A stretch of 64,000 bases of DNA, taken from assembly GCA_024449915.1 (NCBI GenBank), contig JAMZAV010000095.1, forward strand, positions 186,001 through 250,000. Direction: 5' to 3'. Position numbers and translations under genes: made by a program. The notes beneath the pieces are model-generated. The model was not told the DNA's origin, did not search any database, and was given only the letters and a program-made list of their open reading frames with translations. This DNA is from Sweltsa coloradensis (lineage: Eukaryota > Arthropoda > Insecta > Plecoptera > Chloroperlidae). Positions 11,783-23,099 of this stretch are shown piece after piece. Positions within the stretch are counted from its first letter, which is position 1. Each line of letters opens with the position of its first letter.

Positions 11783-12180
11783 TACAAGAAGCATTGAATG
11801 TAAGACTAGATGGGACCAAATACGGAATGAGGATATCCAAGATCAAGTAGGTGTGGAATTTAATGGAGCGAATTGGAGAGAGAAGATTTAAGTGGTTCGC
11901 ACATATCAAAAGGATGGAAAGAGCGAGATTACCGGGAAGGATGATGGGATGGAAAGAGCGAGATTACAGAGAAGGATGATGGAATTGGAAATTCCAGACA
12001 GGAGACCAAGGGGCAAACCATGACAATAATGGCAGAATAGTGTGAGAAAAGATGTGGAACAGCAAGGAGAAGACGGGAATGTGGTGGAAGGAGAGGAGTG
12101 GTGGTAGGACAGAAGAAGATAGAGAGGCCCGTCTTCAATGCCGACCCAACGCAGAGTTGGACGTGGCAACAGATAATGAT
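11783..12180 (+). mobile_element. LINE 3' fragment (reverse transcriptase C-terminus)
   Basis: The translation reads TRWDQIRNEDIQDQVGV, then ERRFKWFAHIKRMERARLPG, then IPDRRPRGKP. This is the usual C-terminal order of RTE/Jockey-like LINE ORF2 proteins (R..IRN..I, RRL.W.GH..RM...R.P, RRPRGRP). Frame breaks and a local duplication of GATGGAAAGAGCGAGATTAC are present. A related copy lies at about 40,790-42,480. Confidence 0.75.
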
Positions 12181-12415
12181 GACAATTCAAAATAGTAAAA
12201 TCCCTGAGAAAGTTTTAGGCAAGGGCTATATCATCTCACAATTATAATTACAGGAGACAAAATATAAATCCATGCTAATAGTATGCAGGACACTGTCGGT
12301 TCTATGGCTGAATCAATGCATAATACGAGCCACAAGATATAAGAGAAATTTAGGCATGCTAAAACCTAAAACTTTAACATTTGAAGAGGCGTACAATACA
12401 CGGTTTATTTCTCAC

Positions 12416-12786
12416 CTGCATTGAAATACCAGGAAAAACACAAGAATCAAATTCCATAGTTTCAAACATATTGCCATGTTGATCATTTTTACTTCCAACA
12501 ATCTGATCCGTTGTAGAAATAATCTCTTGGGGTTCGGAGGTTAATGCTCTGGTAAGATCTTCAGTTGTTGTCGATTCAACATCGCTATTGCCATCGACAT
12601 CATCAGGAGGATTAGGATTTTCCACAACAATTCCGCCAAATATCTGCTCGTTGAGAGTACGTTCAAGTTCATTGAGGTTTTCTGAACTTTGCCCTAAGTT
12701 TGGCAGTGTTATCATTCCTGAGGCATCCGCATGTAAAGTGTGCATTATCACAGATGGGTTGGTTTGAGTATTCAATTCTAAATTGT
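12416..12786 (-). CDS. ZNF236: ZNF236-like exon 10: finger-free linker
   Basis: The acceptor is GTCTTTTTCCAG| and the donor ATGCAG|GTGAGA. The exon is 371 bp, phase 1 in and phase 0 out, agreeing with exons 9 and 11. It encodes about 124 residues with no zinc finger, rich in Asn, Glu, Asp, Ser and Thr (for example NPNPPDDVDGNSDVESTTTE). The open frame continues 12 codons upstream of the acceptor, but the exon 9 phase selects this boundary. The segment corresponds in position to the long linker in the middle of ZNF236. Sequence conservation here is low, so its identity rests on its place between exons 9 and 11. Confidence 0.8.
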
Positions 12787-13385
12787 CTGGAAAAAGACAA
12801 AAAGATAAGATTTCTTTCAATTGTGTTCCATTATCTGAAACAACTTAAGTTTCAACATATCCTATTGTAGCGGCAATTCTGGTATTGTTTGATTTCTCTA
12901 CACAACTACTAGTACACATACAAACATAATATATGTAATATATATTAAGTACGTCCAACGATTAATATTATTCCCATATCGGGAAAATTCGGGCACCTGA
13001 TTAATGGATACAGAAAATCCTTGGAAATAAAAATAATGAATACAAAATATTGTAGCCTATTCAATATTGATCGATCAATAATCCATATACATAATTGATA
13101 TAACATAATTTTTAGCATCCTTTCCCATATAGGTAGTATTTAATTAACAAGTAAAAGGGAAAAATTAATGGTTAGGACCAATTTCCTACCATACATAAAA
13201 AATAAACTGAAACAATCAATGAGTCAGTCAGTCAGTCCATATTTTCATGCTCGTTCTCATAAATCCACATGAACAAATATGATTATTGATCACTGATCAA
13301 TGATCATTGATCAATATTAAATCGTTTGCAGGCACAATTATAAATAAACAACACAAAGAAGTAAGCAATACGTAGTTAGGCCTAC
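12787..13385. other. Intron between exons 10 and 9
   Basis: AT-rich, with a short ATCATTGATCA-type palindrome series near 13,280-13,310. No element or exon was recognised. Confidence 0.6.
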
Positions 13386-13587
13386 TTGAAATGAGTGATG
13401 GGGCGAGCGCATTGTGAGCAAATACATGCTCCTCTTGATCGGAGGTGCTCACAATGTGAAATGGTTGGTCTGAGAATGCTTGTGCAAAATCAGGAGATAC
13501 AAAGTGTGTTTCCAATACTGTCTGTTCTTGAATTGTTGGCATGATTAGTGCACTTCCTCCGTTTTTCATCTTCATTTGTTCTAAAAC
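13386..13587 (-). CDS. ZNF236: ZNF236-like exon 9: finger-free linker
   Basis: The acceptor is TTATGTTTTAG|GTTTTAG; using the second AG would cause an immediate stop. The donor is TTTCAA|GTAGG. The exon is 202 bp, phase 0 in and phase 1 out. The product begins VLEQMKMKNGG and is a non-finger linker with hydrophobic/acidic patches (ETHFVSPDFAQAF, STSDQEEHVF). The donor is weaker than the others, but its phase fits the strong exon 10 acceptor exactly. Confidence 0.75.
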
Positions 13588-14452
13588 CTAAAACATAATT
13601 TTAATTATTAATTTATTTGTCAATCCTAAAATAAAACAAAAACATTTTTTATAGTAGGCCTAGTGCTAGCCTACTTATATATTAATTATTATGTCTATTT
13701 AGCCTGTAAAAGGTGTATCATAACATAGGAAATGTGTATGCTCTGGTGCCAGGCAGAATAACTTACCATTTTCAATCAACAAGTTTCTACTATGAATAGA
13801 ATAGGCAGTTTACGGCACACATCCATTCTACACTCCCACAGCGACCCAATTATACAAAAGGCCTACATGTCATTTTAACCGGTGTGGCCGTATTTAAGCA
13901 ATGCTTATGTTATGATTTACTAGTTACAGCATCACATGTAATCTTACATCTGGTAATAAATACAATACAATACAATACAATACAATACAATTTTCACCTA
14001 TTTTAATTTGCCTATAGCAGGGATATTGTCTATACATAACTGAGGAAAACTATGCAACTCAATCTCCCAGCGTAATTTTGGGTAACCTTAAGCGTTCAAG
14101 ATTCTTTACACCTTGGTCACCGCCTGACATTAAAAAAATGATTCAATAGAATTTTTTTTTTCATGATCAAAGGCAACGTCGTTAAATGAAATCCAACACA
14201 TTTTAAGACTATTTTTCAATTAAAAATTTCTTGTAGGTTTAAATCGCAATGGAACTTGCTCATTTGTTAGCAGTTCTAAGCACACTGGTCACGGAAGTCT
14301 GTTTAAAATTTCAGCTCAATCTGTTTGGCCGTTCAGTCGTATGGAATCGGACAAACAGACAGACATTGTCACGAGGAAGAACCGTTCGACTTTCGTTGTA
14401 AGATTCATTTGCTGCGCTCACCCGTCTAATTATTTTAACTAAAGCTCAATGT
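13588..14452. other. Intron between exons 9 and 8, left part
   Basis: It contains a (TACAA)n microsatellite at about 13,961-13,991. A stretch at about 14,270-14,420 has words (GTTCAGTCG, CAAACAGACAGACA) reminiscent of the Helentron-like family interior, but too weakly to call. Confidence 0.5.
13961..13991. repeat. (TACAA)n microsatellite
   Basis: About six perfect tandem units of a 5-base motif. Confidence 0.9.
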
Positions 14453-14916
14453 AGGGACCCTGAGAAATAGCAAATAAAAAAGTTCTCATTTCATTATTTA
14501 AAAAAACTTTAATTTCAGTATATATAAACTCAAGGTGAAGGCATCATTTTGTCATAAAAATAGCAATGCAATCACTACCCTTGAGCAAAATGAACACGTA
14601 TTACACATGAACGAATATTTAGGCCATATTAAAGTTAACTTAATTGGAATTAGCTAGGCGTGTTTGTTAATAATATTTTCAACTGTCATGGTGCCAACTA
14701 TAAGTTAAAACAGAAATGTTCATTTCAATGCCCAACTGTCATAATACTGGCATATTTTGGACTAAAACTTACAGAATAATTAAGGAAAGTTCCTGATTTT
14801 GCTTTAATTTAGCATAAAATTGTGATTATTGCCTTATTTTGCTACTTAGGAATAAAACAGTCATATATAGAATCATTTTAGTGAAAAAAAGTCATTCACA
14901 AAATTTCGGGGTCCCT
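14453..14916. repeat. AGGGACCC MITE, copy 1
   Basis: It starts AGGGACCCTGAGAAATAGCA and ends AAATTTCGGGGTCCCT, so the ends form an inverted AGGGACCC. Two further copies lie at 28,604-29,129 and 29,779-30,304. The shared interior begins with CTTTAATTTCAGTAT and CTCAA words. There is no coding frame. Confidence 0.8.
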
Positions 14917-14953
14917 ATCAATAAGTGGTAAATTTTAGAACTACTAATCTTAC

Positions 14954-15091
14954 CTGCAGAGCGAGTTCTGTTTTGTGTGTTTTCATATGCTTCTTGGTGT
15001 TAACTGAGGACTTGAAGGTTTTACTACAGTAAGGGCACATGAAGGGGCGACTCTCGCTGTGTGTGTGGCTAGATGCATGCGCTTTCAGACA
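14954..15091 (-). CDS. ZNF236: ZNF236-like exon 8: finger 16 (end) and finger 17
   Basis: The donor is CTGCAG|GTAAGA. The preferred acceptor is AATGGCCAG|TGTCTG, giving 138 bp in phase 0. The product begins [17 protein letters not shown], the C-terminal half of a finger. A complete finger follows, [19 protein letters not shown], then KTELALQ. Vertebrate ZNF236 has the same finger and linker (YMCPYCQKTFKTSLNCKKH...RYELAQQ), so the assignment is firm. Exon 7 leaves in phase 2 and this exon enters in phase 0, so a small exon carrying the Cys-Cys half of finger 16 must lie between them. An alternative acceptor at 15,124 would add [11 protein letters not shown] but lacks the finger's first Cys and its aromatic residue. 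Confidence 0.8.
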
Positions 15092-15124
15092 CTGGCCATT
15101 ATGTGTAGAGAAGAGGCACAATGA

Positions 15125-16249
15125 CTGCCACATTGTTGCGCATAATCATGGGCATGTAAAAGATCAAATGAAAGACAACATCAATTGATATGATGATACA
15201 GTAGTGTTGGAGATTAGTCAATGTAGCTGAGGCCTACGCCAAACAAATGTTTAATTACAAACAGTTTACCAAATATAGTGAATACCCTGAACTGACCTAC
15301 CAATGCATTGGCATGATACGTAAATTAGCATTTTTGGATACCGAAAATTATTGATCCATCGGCAATTCCCGACAAGAGATTTAGGTTGCCAATTCCCACG
15401 GCCACGCTACGAATTTTAATAAAACCGATCAAATTATTGCCCATAATATGAATATTAAACGACAAATTGTGTATAATACGTACAATTAAGCATTTTTTTT
15501 ACTAAGATTAGGGTTTTCTTTCTCCGAACCCCTTAGGCTATCACGCACTTGTTTAAAATAAATCTTTTGTCTGTACTTTAAAGGTATATTTACACGTGGA
15601 ATAGCACTAATACTACATTTAAATGACCGTTTGATAAATTATATCTTTGCAACTTGGTGTAACAAATTTGTTTAATTTGTTTGATCCAAAATTGGCGAAA
15701 ATTGGTTTTGGAAATTGCTTAACGTCTCTATTAATGCATCTTTGGCCAATAATACTAGCATATAATCTAATGACATTTATAAAACATCTTGAAACTGTGC
15801 CAATGATCCTCAAACACGTCAGATACTATGCATTCCAAATCCACCATCTTGTTTACTTTGTGGTCCGAACTAACTGCCCAAATCAAAAAAAATATAAGAA
15901 TTCGAAAACTTCCAACGTTAATGGCTATTTTTTTGGATCAAAATCCTCCAAGTCACGTGGGCATACAGACGTCCCCATGTTATCTTAGAGCTTTTTCCGT
16001 GGATTAGTGAAAAACTGTAATGCTTTGAAATTTGGTATCCATGTGGTGGCCGCCAATAATGTTCTGTCGAATGCTATTAAATCATACCAGGTCAACCTCA
16101 TCTTAGTTTCAGTCTTACTGCTTAAATTACCAATGAATATTGAAAGAGTACAAACCAAATTCTTCTAAATTTAGTTTGTCGGACAGTAACTTTGTATCTA
16201 CTTGTTATTTATTGTTTGCCTACTTTGAGAAGGTGAACCGGGAGTTGCC
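15125..16249. other. Intronic stretch without recognised features
   Basis: The 113-codon plus-strand frame at 15,647-15,988 has no known motif. I saw no splice or coding signal that would make it a gene. Confidence 0.5.
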
Positions 16250-17100
16250 TAAATCCACAATGAACAGTTATCCAATTGTGCGCGATTAGAAGGGTCCCAA
16301 AATTGTGTTAATCGTGCTTGCGCCAAGTTTTGAAAACGTATTTGCTTACGTGCGTCGAGTAGTTATACTTTGCTAACAAGATTTGCTAATCGTAGATGAA
16401 CATTTAAAAAGATTTGTACATGCTTCAGTGAAAAACTTTCATGCGACCACTTATTTAATGCAACCTAATTTTTTTCTGTCAAGTAAACTAACCCAATCTG
16501 AAAATATTTTCAATATTCAAATTCCCACTAGGTTTAGGAAGTGCGATTAGAGGGGTGCTCATTGAATACCAATGATTTAGCTTTTCTCGTGATTGTGAGT
16601 CGACGTGATGCTTGAATAACCGCTAATTAGTCGTGCCGTGAGCGACACTAAGCTTAGTGGACACTAAATCCTAAGTGATCTTGCTCGTTCAGTCGAAAAA
16701 TTAGTGATACGTGCGTGAGAGAAAAACCCAATTTGATTTATGCGGACCACCTTTAGTCTAAATCCTATTTTTATTTCTTACTACCCAGGTCTGAAAGAGC
16801 AAGTAGAATGTCTCCATTGAGATGAATGAAGTTTGGATGATAGAGGGTGCTCATTAAAATACCAACAATTGAGTTATCGTGATTGCGCGCGAGTGCTTGA
16901 AAACGCTATTTGTCGTGCGTGAGCGAGTATAGCTAGTTGAAAAATATTATGTGATCGTGCGTGATCAGAAAATGAGTTTACGTGACGTGACGTGAATGAA
17001 AAATAGATCACGCGACCACCTCTAGTCTCAATCAAAACTATACTTTTACTTCTGTAAGCTGAACCCAGGTTCTGAAAATACAAATAGGAAGTTCACAGTT
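16250..17100. repeat. Three diverged tandem copies of a ~290-bp unit
   Basis: The units begin near 16,255, 16,545 and 16,845. Each starts with GATTAGAGGG-like sequence and carries ...CAATGATT/CAATTGAG...CTCGTGATTG..., a GTCGTGCGTGAGCGA-like word and a GCGACCACCT...AGTCT block, and ends near an ACCCAGGTTCTGAAA word. Divergence is substantial, so the array is old. Confidence 0.65.
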
Positions 17101-17143
17101 AGAGTGACTGTGAAATCAAAAGTTTAAGTAAATAAATTAATGA

Positions 17144-17158
17144 ACCCCCCCCCCCCCC
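17144..17158. repeat. Poly-C tract
   Basis: Uninterrupted C run of about 15 bases. Confidence 0.9.
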
Positions 17159-17202
17159 TGTTGTAGATTATGTCCGGTTGATTTGTATTGCTTAACGTCT
17201 CA

Positions 17203-17712
17203 TATTTTTGTCATGACAATTGTCGTCGCCGTCGGGGAGGTAGTCAAAGGGAAGGGGAAAGTTCCCCGACGACGACCCAGAGCTCGCCATTAGTTTCAGG
17301 GAGTGAAACTCCCCTACTCAAGGGCCAAACCACGAGAAGGTTGCGAGTTGGGAATACAAACTATTCAAAATTTTAATTGAATATCTGATTGATTATCTGA
17401 TTATTTGAAACAATTAGTGATGATCGATGAAGATAAAGGATGAATAGAAGGGAGGAGGGGCACGTAGCCTACTCCTTTCGAAAAGTAGGGGACCAACGGC
17501 TTTAAATCCCATCCGAAACCGAAAGGACGGTGTAACCTTGACATTCATATAGGTTCCTCCACTAGCCCGGGCTGGCGAGCAGACGTCAAGAAGAACAAAG
17601 CCGTTACAGCTCTTGAACCCTCCATCTGCTCTAACCAGTGGTATACGTGTGTTTCAGTCCGGAATTCCATTCCCGTCGAGTTGGTAACCCTACTTGAGAT
17701 AAGAGGCACCAT
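17203..17712. repeat. Unclassified GC-richer repeat-like block
   Basis: This block is markedly GC-richer than its surroundings. It has a hairpin at about 17,220-17,275 (GTCGGGGA against TCCCCGAC, extended by GTCGTCG/CGACGAC) and a segment ACGGCTTTAAATCCCATCC followed by GGACGGTGTAACC. It looks like the 3' part of a dispersed element. I could not assign a class, and the minus-strand frame at 17,545-17,742 is not recognised. Confidence 0.4.
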
Positions 17713-17760
17713 GCTCACTGAATTTGTTAAACACTGTAACATTTTATTTTATCTTTGTTA

Positions 17761-20454
17761 CAGCAGTGGTTAGACCGTGAGGGTTGCAGAAAAATTTCAA
17801 GGTTAATTAGGTATTTGTGTGTGGAACATGCTAAAGTAAGATGAACTCAAAATTACAAACAGGAGAAAATTTCAAACAAGGTTCCTTCAGGCAAGGAAAG
17901 TACTTAATCGCAAAGCAAAGAAATAATCATTAAAAAGTAAACAAAACATTCAAAAGTGTAAACAACAAGTTATTAGGTGGCCGTAAAACACATCTTTTTT
18001 TAAAATCGTAAATATCGTCGAAAAGTACCATGGAATTGTGGCAAATTAATGTGAAAGCAAAAAATGTTAAATATACGGTGCATTCTAAGTTTTCCAAAAT
18101 GTAGTGTTTTTTTTCTCATTTTAGTTGTAAATACTATCAAGTTGCGATTGCAATTAAATAGGCCGTAAAGAAAATAAAAATCTGCTGATATCTCCGTCGC
18201 GCATGTTGCTCAAACCTTTCCAAATTTATCTCTTTTAGGACTGGTCCTTTGATTCAAGACAGGCCTCACCGATTGTAGCGCTTTTGCAGATTAAATTTAC
18301 ACTCTTTTAAATATCTAAAATTTCGTAAAATGTAAACTTTTTCAAATTCGGAAAAGTTAGACAACAATCACGACACGGAAGATTAACTAATTTTTAAATA
18401 TGTTTAGTCTTTAGACTTCCCAATTCGCGACTTCCGCGGTGATTCACTAAAAACCTTTTCCAACTTTTTTGAAAACTTTAGACTTTTTTTACGACCGGCG
18501 AGATATAACGATTTATTTCTTTTGACTACTTACCAATTTAGGCCTGCACATCGCAATTATAGCTATTGACTTTAAAAAAAAAAATGGATTTTTCGGCCGC
18601 TACGTATACTTAAAAAACAAAACTGATTCAACTACTACGATGGTTAACTTGCCAGGCCAATTAAGCACACAAGCAGTACATTATAAATAATTATCTGCTT
18701 CGTAAACATGAGGTACGTTTGGAACGTAACATATCTAGGAAGCGATAGACTTCATCACTAATTGTAGAAAAAAATCGGATGTTTCATCCCTTTTTTAAAA
18801 TTGGGTTAATATTTTTTCATTCAGTTCCGGCTAACGATTCCTAATTGATTTACAAAGTTAAGGGCCTTTGAAATCGAACTTAGAATGCATTTCGAGGCTT
18901 CTGTATGAAATTGGACTCGTAAACTCACATTTGAATGTGCGCTATTATTCGGATTTTTTCATTAAATAATTCTGTCATCAACCGAGCGCATTCATACATG
19001 CTTGAACGGATTTATGAATTTTTACTAGACTATTCTAGGGTGAATGTGTTAAATGAAGAAATTTGAGCGCATCGAAAAATCTATATTGCTCAGAAAAGGC
19101 AATGTATGAAGTTTTTTTGCATTTTTAAAGCATTCTGGAAATTACAAACTGGTTAAAAACAGTTGAATGAAATGTTTACCAACCTTAGGTAATGAATGAT
19201 ATATTGTGTAAAATGACGTGCAATACTCATATGAATGTATAACGAGTTTGAAAATGTACTTTTATTTTATTTTTGAAGATTACATTAATTAAAAAAATAT
19301 AAGTTAATATTATTAAAGTTTGAAAAAAACTTAGATCTAAGTAAAATTTTTCACCCCTACTATTTAGAGATCGCTTTTTTCAATGGCTTTGCACAATATT
19401 ACGGCCATCCAGATACGGGGCTTCAACTTTCAGTATTTAGCTGCAGACAAAGTACATCAATTCCCTCAATAACCAACATTTATAGTCCTTGAATAAATTG
19501 CTAAATTGCCAAATGGTTCAGTAGCCTTTGCCAGCTGTAGTAGCAATTCTCATCCAGGAATGGCCTTCTGAATTGACCGCCCCAGGGCACGTTTAGAGGC
19601 TACTCGGACATGTTGATTAATCTTTTTGCTCAAGTTTGTGGACTTCAACGCCGTATGTAATTAGTGAAGCTATAAAATCTACGTAATCATTATTTGGTAA
19701 TGTTTATTACTAATATCTTTTACAACATCTTCGCTGTCTCCAATGCGGTAATTTCGATGTCTGCGCACCTTGCCAGCCTTTCGGTTACCTTGTTTTAACA
19801 TGTCCACTACATCGATAATTCTTACCTATCGACAAAGTTTGTCCGATCGAATATATGACATAACAAACTATGATATTTTGACAAGGCAACTTTCAAAACC
19901 AACGTTTTTTGTCATTTTGTAGTTAACTAATTTCTCGCAGTAAAAAATTCACCTGAACTAACACTTTGAACAAGAGTATTCAATCGGTGATGTTTTAAAC
20001 TTTTACAAAATCATCATCGAATTCTGCACTAGGGATGAGCTGAAAAGTGTGTTATTACTCTAGCTGTCATTCGCAAAACTGGCTAATTTACTTTAATTAG
20101 TAAATTTCTTGTTTGCATACAAACAACAGGGCTCTTTGAAAAGAATCTGTCGAAATCACAATGTTTATCTTTGTAAAATAATACGAGAAAACTATCATAA
20201 ATTTTTCACGTGTGTGCGTACATTGGTATACAAGCTAAAAGAAGTTTGTCAATAAATCGAAGCAATCGACTAGTTGGAACGTTGCTAAATTATTATTTAC
20301 AGTATTCCTATAATGAATAAATAAAAAGTTTAGCGCAGTGATGACTTCAGCATGCACTCGAAAAGGCTATTTTCATGAATTTGTTCATTGGACCTTCGAC
20401 GTTCATCGCCCTGACGTCGTAAAACAGTGACAAAACTTTTAATTCTAATACTAG
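17761..20454. other. AT-rich intronic stretch; one decayed minus-strand frame
   Basis: The stretch is mostly anonymous. On the minus strand at 19,679-19,807 a 42-codon frame (containing QGNRKAGKVRRHRNYRIGD) looks coding-like. It is followed downstream at about 19,500-19,620 by a second such piece (RVASKRALGRSIQKAIPG). Neither has a recognised family. They may be remnants of a mobile-element protein. The small exon missing between exons 7 and 8 should lie between 15.1 and 23.1 kb; scanning for the expected Cys-x2-Cys pattern directly after an AG gave nothing convincing. Confidence 0.35.
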
Positions 20455-21780
20455 GAGATGATTGACTGAAACCGGTGGACATGACCAGTGAACAAAGGGA
20501 ACGATTGCTGTACCTCATATTTATTAAGAAACACGGTACAGTAATTGAGCCAAAGTAGACCTATTGGAACGTTTGAAACAGTAGATTTTAAATCTTTCCT
20601 TTGTAACTGATGAAGGGATGACCCATTTTTAATTTTTACATTCAGATTACAACATTATCACACGATAGTGGGGCCAATAGCAGTGGCCACACACTTAATG
20701 CCTCTTAACAGCAAGTAGTGATGATTCGACATGGGCCACCTGCAATCCGTAACTGTTGACTTGAAAACTACACAATCGAGGTTTGACTGACACACATAGC
20801 CAAATTTTTTAGGCTAGCATTCTCTTGTGATAAAATGGACTGAAACATGCCAAAACACATAAGTGATGTTAGCTACTTACCTAGGCTATCCTATCGGCTA
20901 ACATCATACGTCAGTTTCACACGGCCACGCGACGACAGATGGTGGCTACAATGTCACAAATGTCTTCACATTAGGTTTAGTATTGTTCTTGAAAAAAAAA
21001 GTTGAGATTTCTGAAGGGCCACTTACAAAAGGTCAAAATTAATTATACACTAGTTACTGCAACCAGCTACTGACTGAGTTTTTGCATTGTTGACGGGTAC
21101 AAGCAGCGTTGGATAGGAAATGTGGATACGTAACATGGGACATCTTAATTTCTTCTTTTGTTTACGGAAGCTTCGCAGGATATTTCGTTTAACATTATTA
21201 CCGCCGTCTGGCTAGGCCATGTGAAAATTTTGATGGCAACGTGCTATGTTAAGTTCAATTAGGCAAAGGACTAGATAATTTACGTACCTTATGTTTGAAT
21301 GCACCAAAGCTTAGGCCACGCAGAACTTTCTGGAAACTCACGGCACAAATAACAGTTTGATTTACTTGAACGCAAGTTCGTCCGAATAGGATTGTCCACA
21401 ACTTGGACCTGTGAATCTAAACAGCTGTTGAATATATACGACTGACATTGATTTCTCAGCCGTACGTTTAGGTCGAAGTTTTCAAAGTGCAGTATGCACT
21501 GCAACATCGACATCATGCGATGCATGGTTCGAATATGGTACGTCTAAACTCATCCATGGCTCATATTGAGAGTCATAATGTTTGCATATTCAAACTTATC
21601 TTTGCTAGGCCGCGTTCTTATTTTAGGCGCCACTACAAGTTATAGTGATCGCTCATCTTTCACTGCTACTCTTCGCTAACAATGTTTGCATAAATTGATC
21701 TATCCCAATCTGGAACATTTGTGCAACCGTTCACTCATCTAACAGGGATACACATAAGTTAATCATCACCACATATGCAC
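20455..21780 (-). pseudogene. Decayed tandem duplicate of ZNF236-like exon 7 with flanks
   Basis: This block is collinear with 22,660-24,085. Matches include TGAACAAAGGGAA near 20,490 (parent 22,712), CGCAGGATATTTCGTT near 21,175 (parent 23,403), GGCCATGTGA near 21,213 (parent 23,448), AGCAGCTG/AACAGCTGTTG near 21,420 (parent 23,660), CATCCATGGCTC near 21,550 (parent 23,815) and GTTTGCATATTC near 21,580 (parent 23,846). The exon-equivalent part is about 20,920-21,740. It has many indels and has lost its frame. Some translated traces survive (MLQC at the place of WLQC). It sits in the intron just downstream of its parent, in the same orientation. Confidence 0.8.
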
Positions 21781-21901
21781 AGCTGGTTTCTACGATACAG
21801 TTCAGAAAACCAAATTCTTCGAACTGGAAAGTTCGGTTGTTGATTAATTTATAGAATAGGTTCAATCCACGAACATCAACATGGGTCAGTCCATTTAGTT
21901 T

Positions 21902-22476
21902 CATTATACCATGTTATACCACCTATACCCAGGATGTACATGAATCCGGTCTAGATATTTACATCCATTGTTATTGCTAATACCATAGAAATTAAATCAA
22001 CTTTGATAAAATTATTATATTTCAACAAATATATTTTACAATGGAACTTGAAAAAGTAATGAGATCACACACATAACAAAAACTTGTAGAAATACAGCCA
22101 AACCTTACACACTCAAAAGAAATGAGATCTAAAAAAAGGGCCAAGCTCATCTACCCTTCCACATTTGCGCATTCTTAATTCATAAACGTACAGTGTCCCA
22201 TAACAGCATCCTCGAAAAGCTTGGCAAAATAAAATTTGAATGTTATAACGTTTAAATGAATTAGAAAAAAGAACTTTGTTGAACTATTACGTTTAAATTA
22301 ATAATCGCAAATTCTATTTGCCAAGCTTTTCGAGATGCTGTTATGGGACACTGTACGTTTATGAATTAAGAATGCGCAAATGTGGAAGGGTAGATGAGCT
22401 TGGCCCTTTTTTTAGATCTCATTTCTTTGAGTGTGTAAGGTTTGGCTGATTTCTACAAGTTTTTGTTATGTGTGTT
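21902..22476. repeat. Foldback element, copy B
   Basis: This is an inverted-orientation copy of the element at 1,711-2,252. The unique part (21,902-22,060) precedes the palindrome (about 22,068-22,476). The palindrome arms again carry the AGATCTAAAAAAAGGGCC and CGTACAGTGTCCCATAACAG words. An extra AATTCATAAACG/GCGCAAATGTGG segment makes the arms longer than in copy A. It lies exactly between the two exon 7 copies. Confidence 0.8.
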
Positions 22477-23099
22477 ACCTAGATTACTGTAGGCCTAGGC
22501 AACTTAGGGTACATTATAGCTGCAGACAGAAGAAAATCACCATCAAAAACACAATACTATTTAACATTTTAAAATTTGCTTTAAAGTTGAAATGGTTCAG
22601 TCAAGCCTGTGCAGCTTGTGTAGTAAGGAAGAACAGAATTGACGACATATTTTCAATTGTGAAATGACTAAGGCTGAATTCGACATGATGCCAGGTGGCA
22701 TGACACATGAACAAAGGGAATCCTGTTGGCTGTCTCTAATGGAAAACACGACAATCATGGATTGATGGCCAAGTAGGCCTATTGTGGACGTATGAAAAGT
22801 AGAAGAATTTGCTTTGTAAGGCAGAAGGCGAAAGGCCTAAAAATATTGATACACGAAAATTATCAATACATTTAACACAAAACATAGTGTAGGCCTATAT
22901 AGAATCCAAAATTCACTTATGCCTAGCTTAAATTTTGACAGTGCATGAAGTTCACCAATAGGGCCTACCTGAAATTCCTAACTTAGTTGACCACCCCTAA
23001 CGAGACAGTTTGACTGATCAAGCTTAAAATTGTAGGCCTAAGCCTACCTACTTCTTACCTCAACCTGACATGAACAACCAATAGTAGTTCCCAACTTAC

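Larger units (their letters stand above)
10153..12415. other. Intron between exons 11 and 10, filled with repeats
   Basis: The intron holds three tRNA-headed SINE copies (10,471-11,037) and a LINE 3' fragment (11,783-12,180). The remainder is AT-rich and anonymous. Confidence 0.7.

Noticed and set aside
15092..15124. Longer form of exon 8 starting at the acceptor GTGGCAG at 15,124
   Set aside because: It adds [11 protein letters not shown], which has one Cys but lacks the other Cys and the aromatic residue of a C2H2 finger, and it does not fix the phase with exon 7.
15647..15988. 113-codon plus-strand frame
   Set aside because: No motif, no homology I recognise, intronic position and AT-rich composition. 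Chance open frame.
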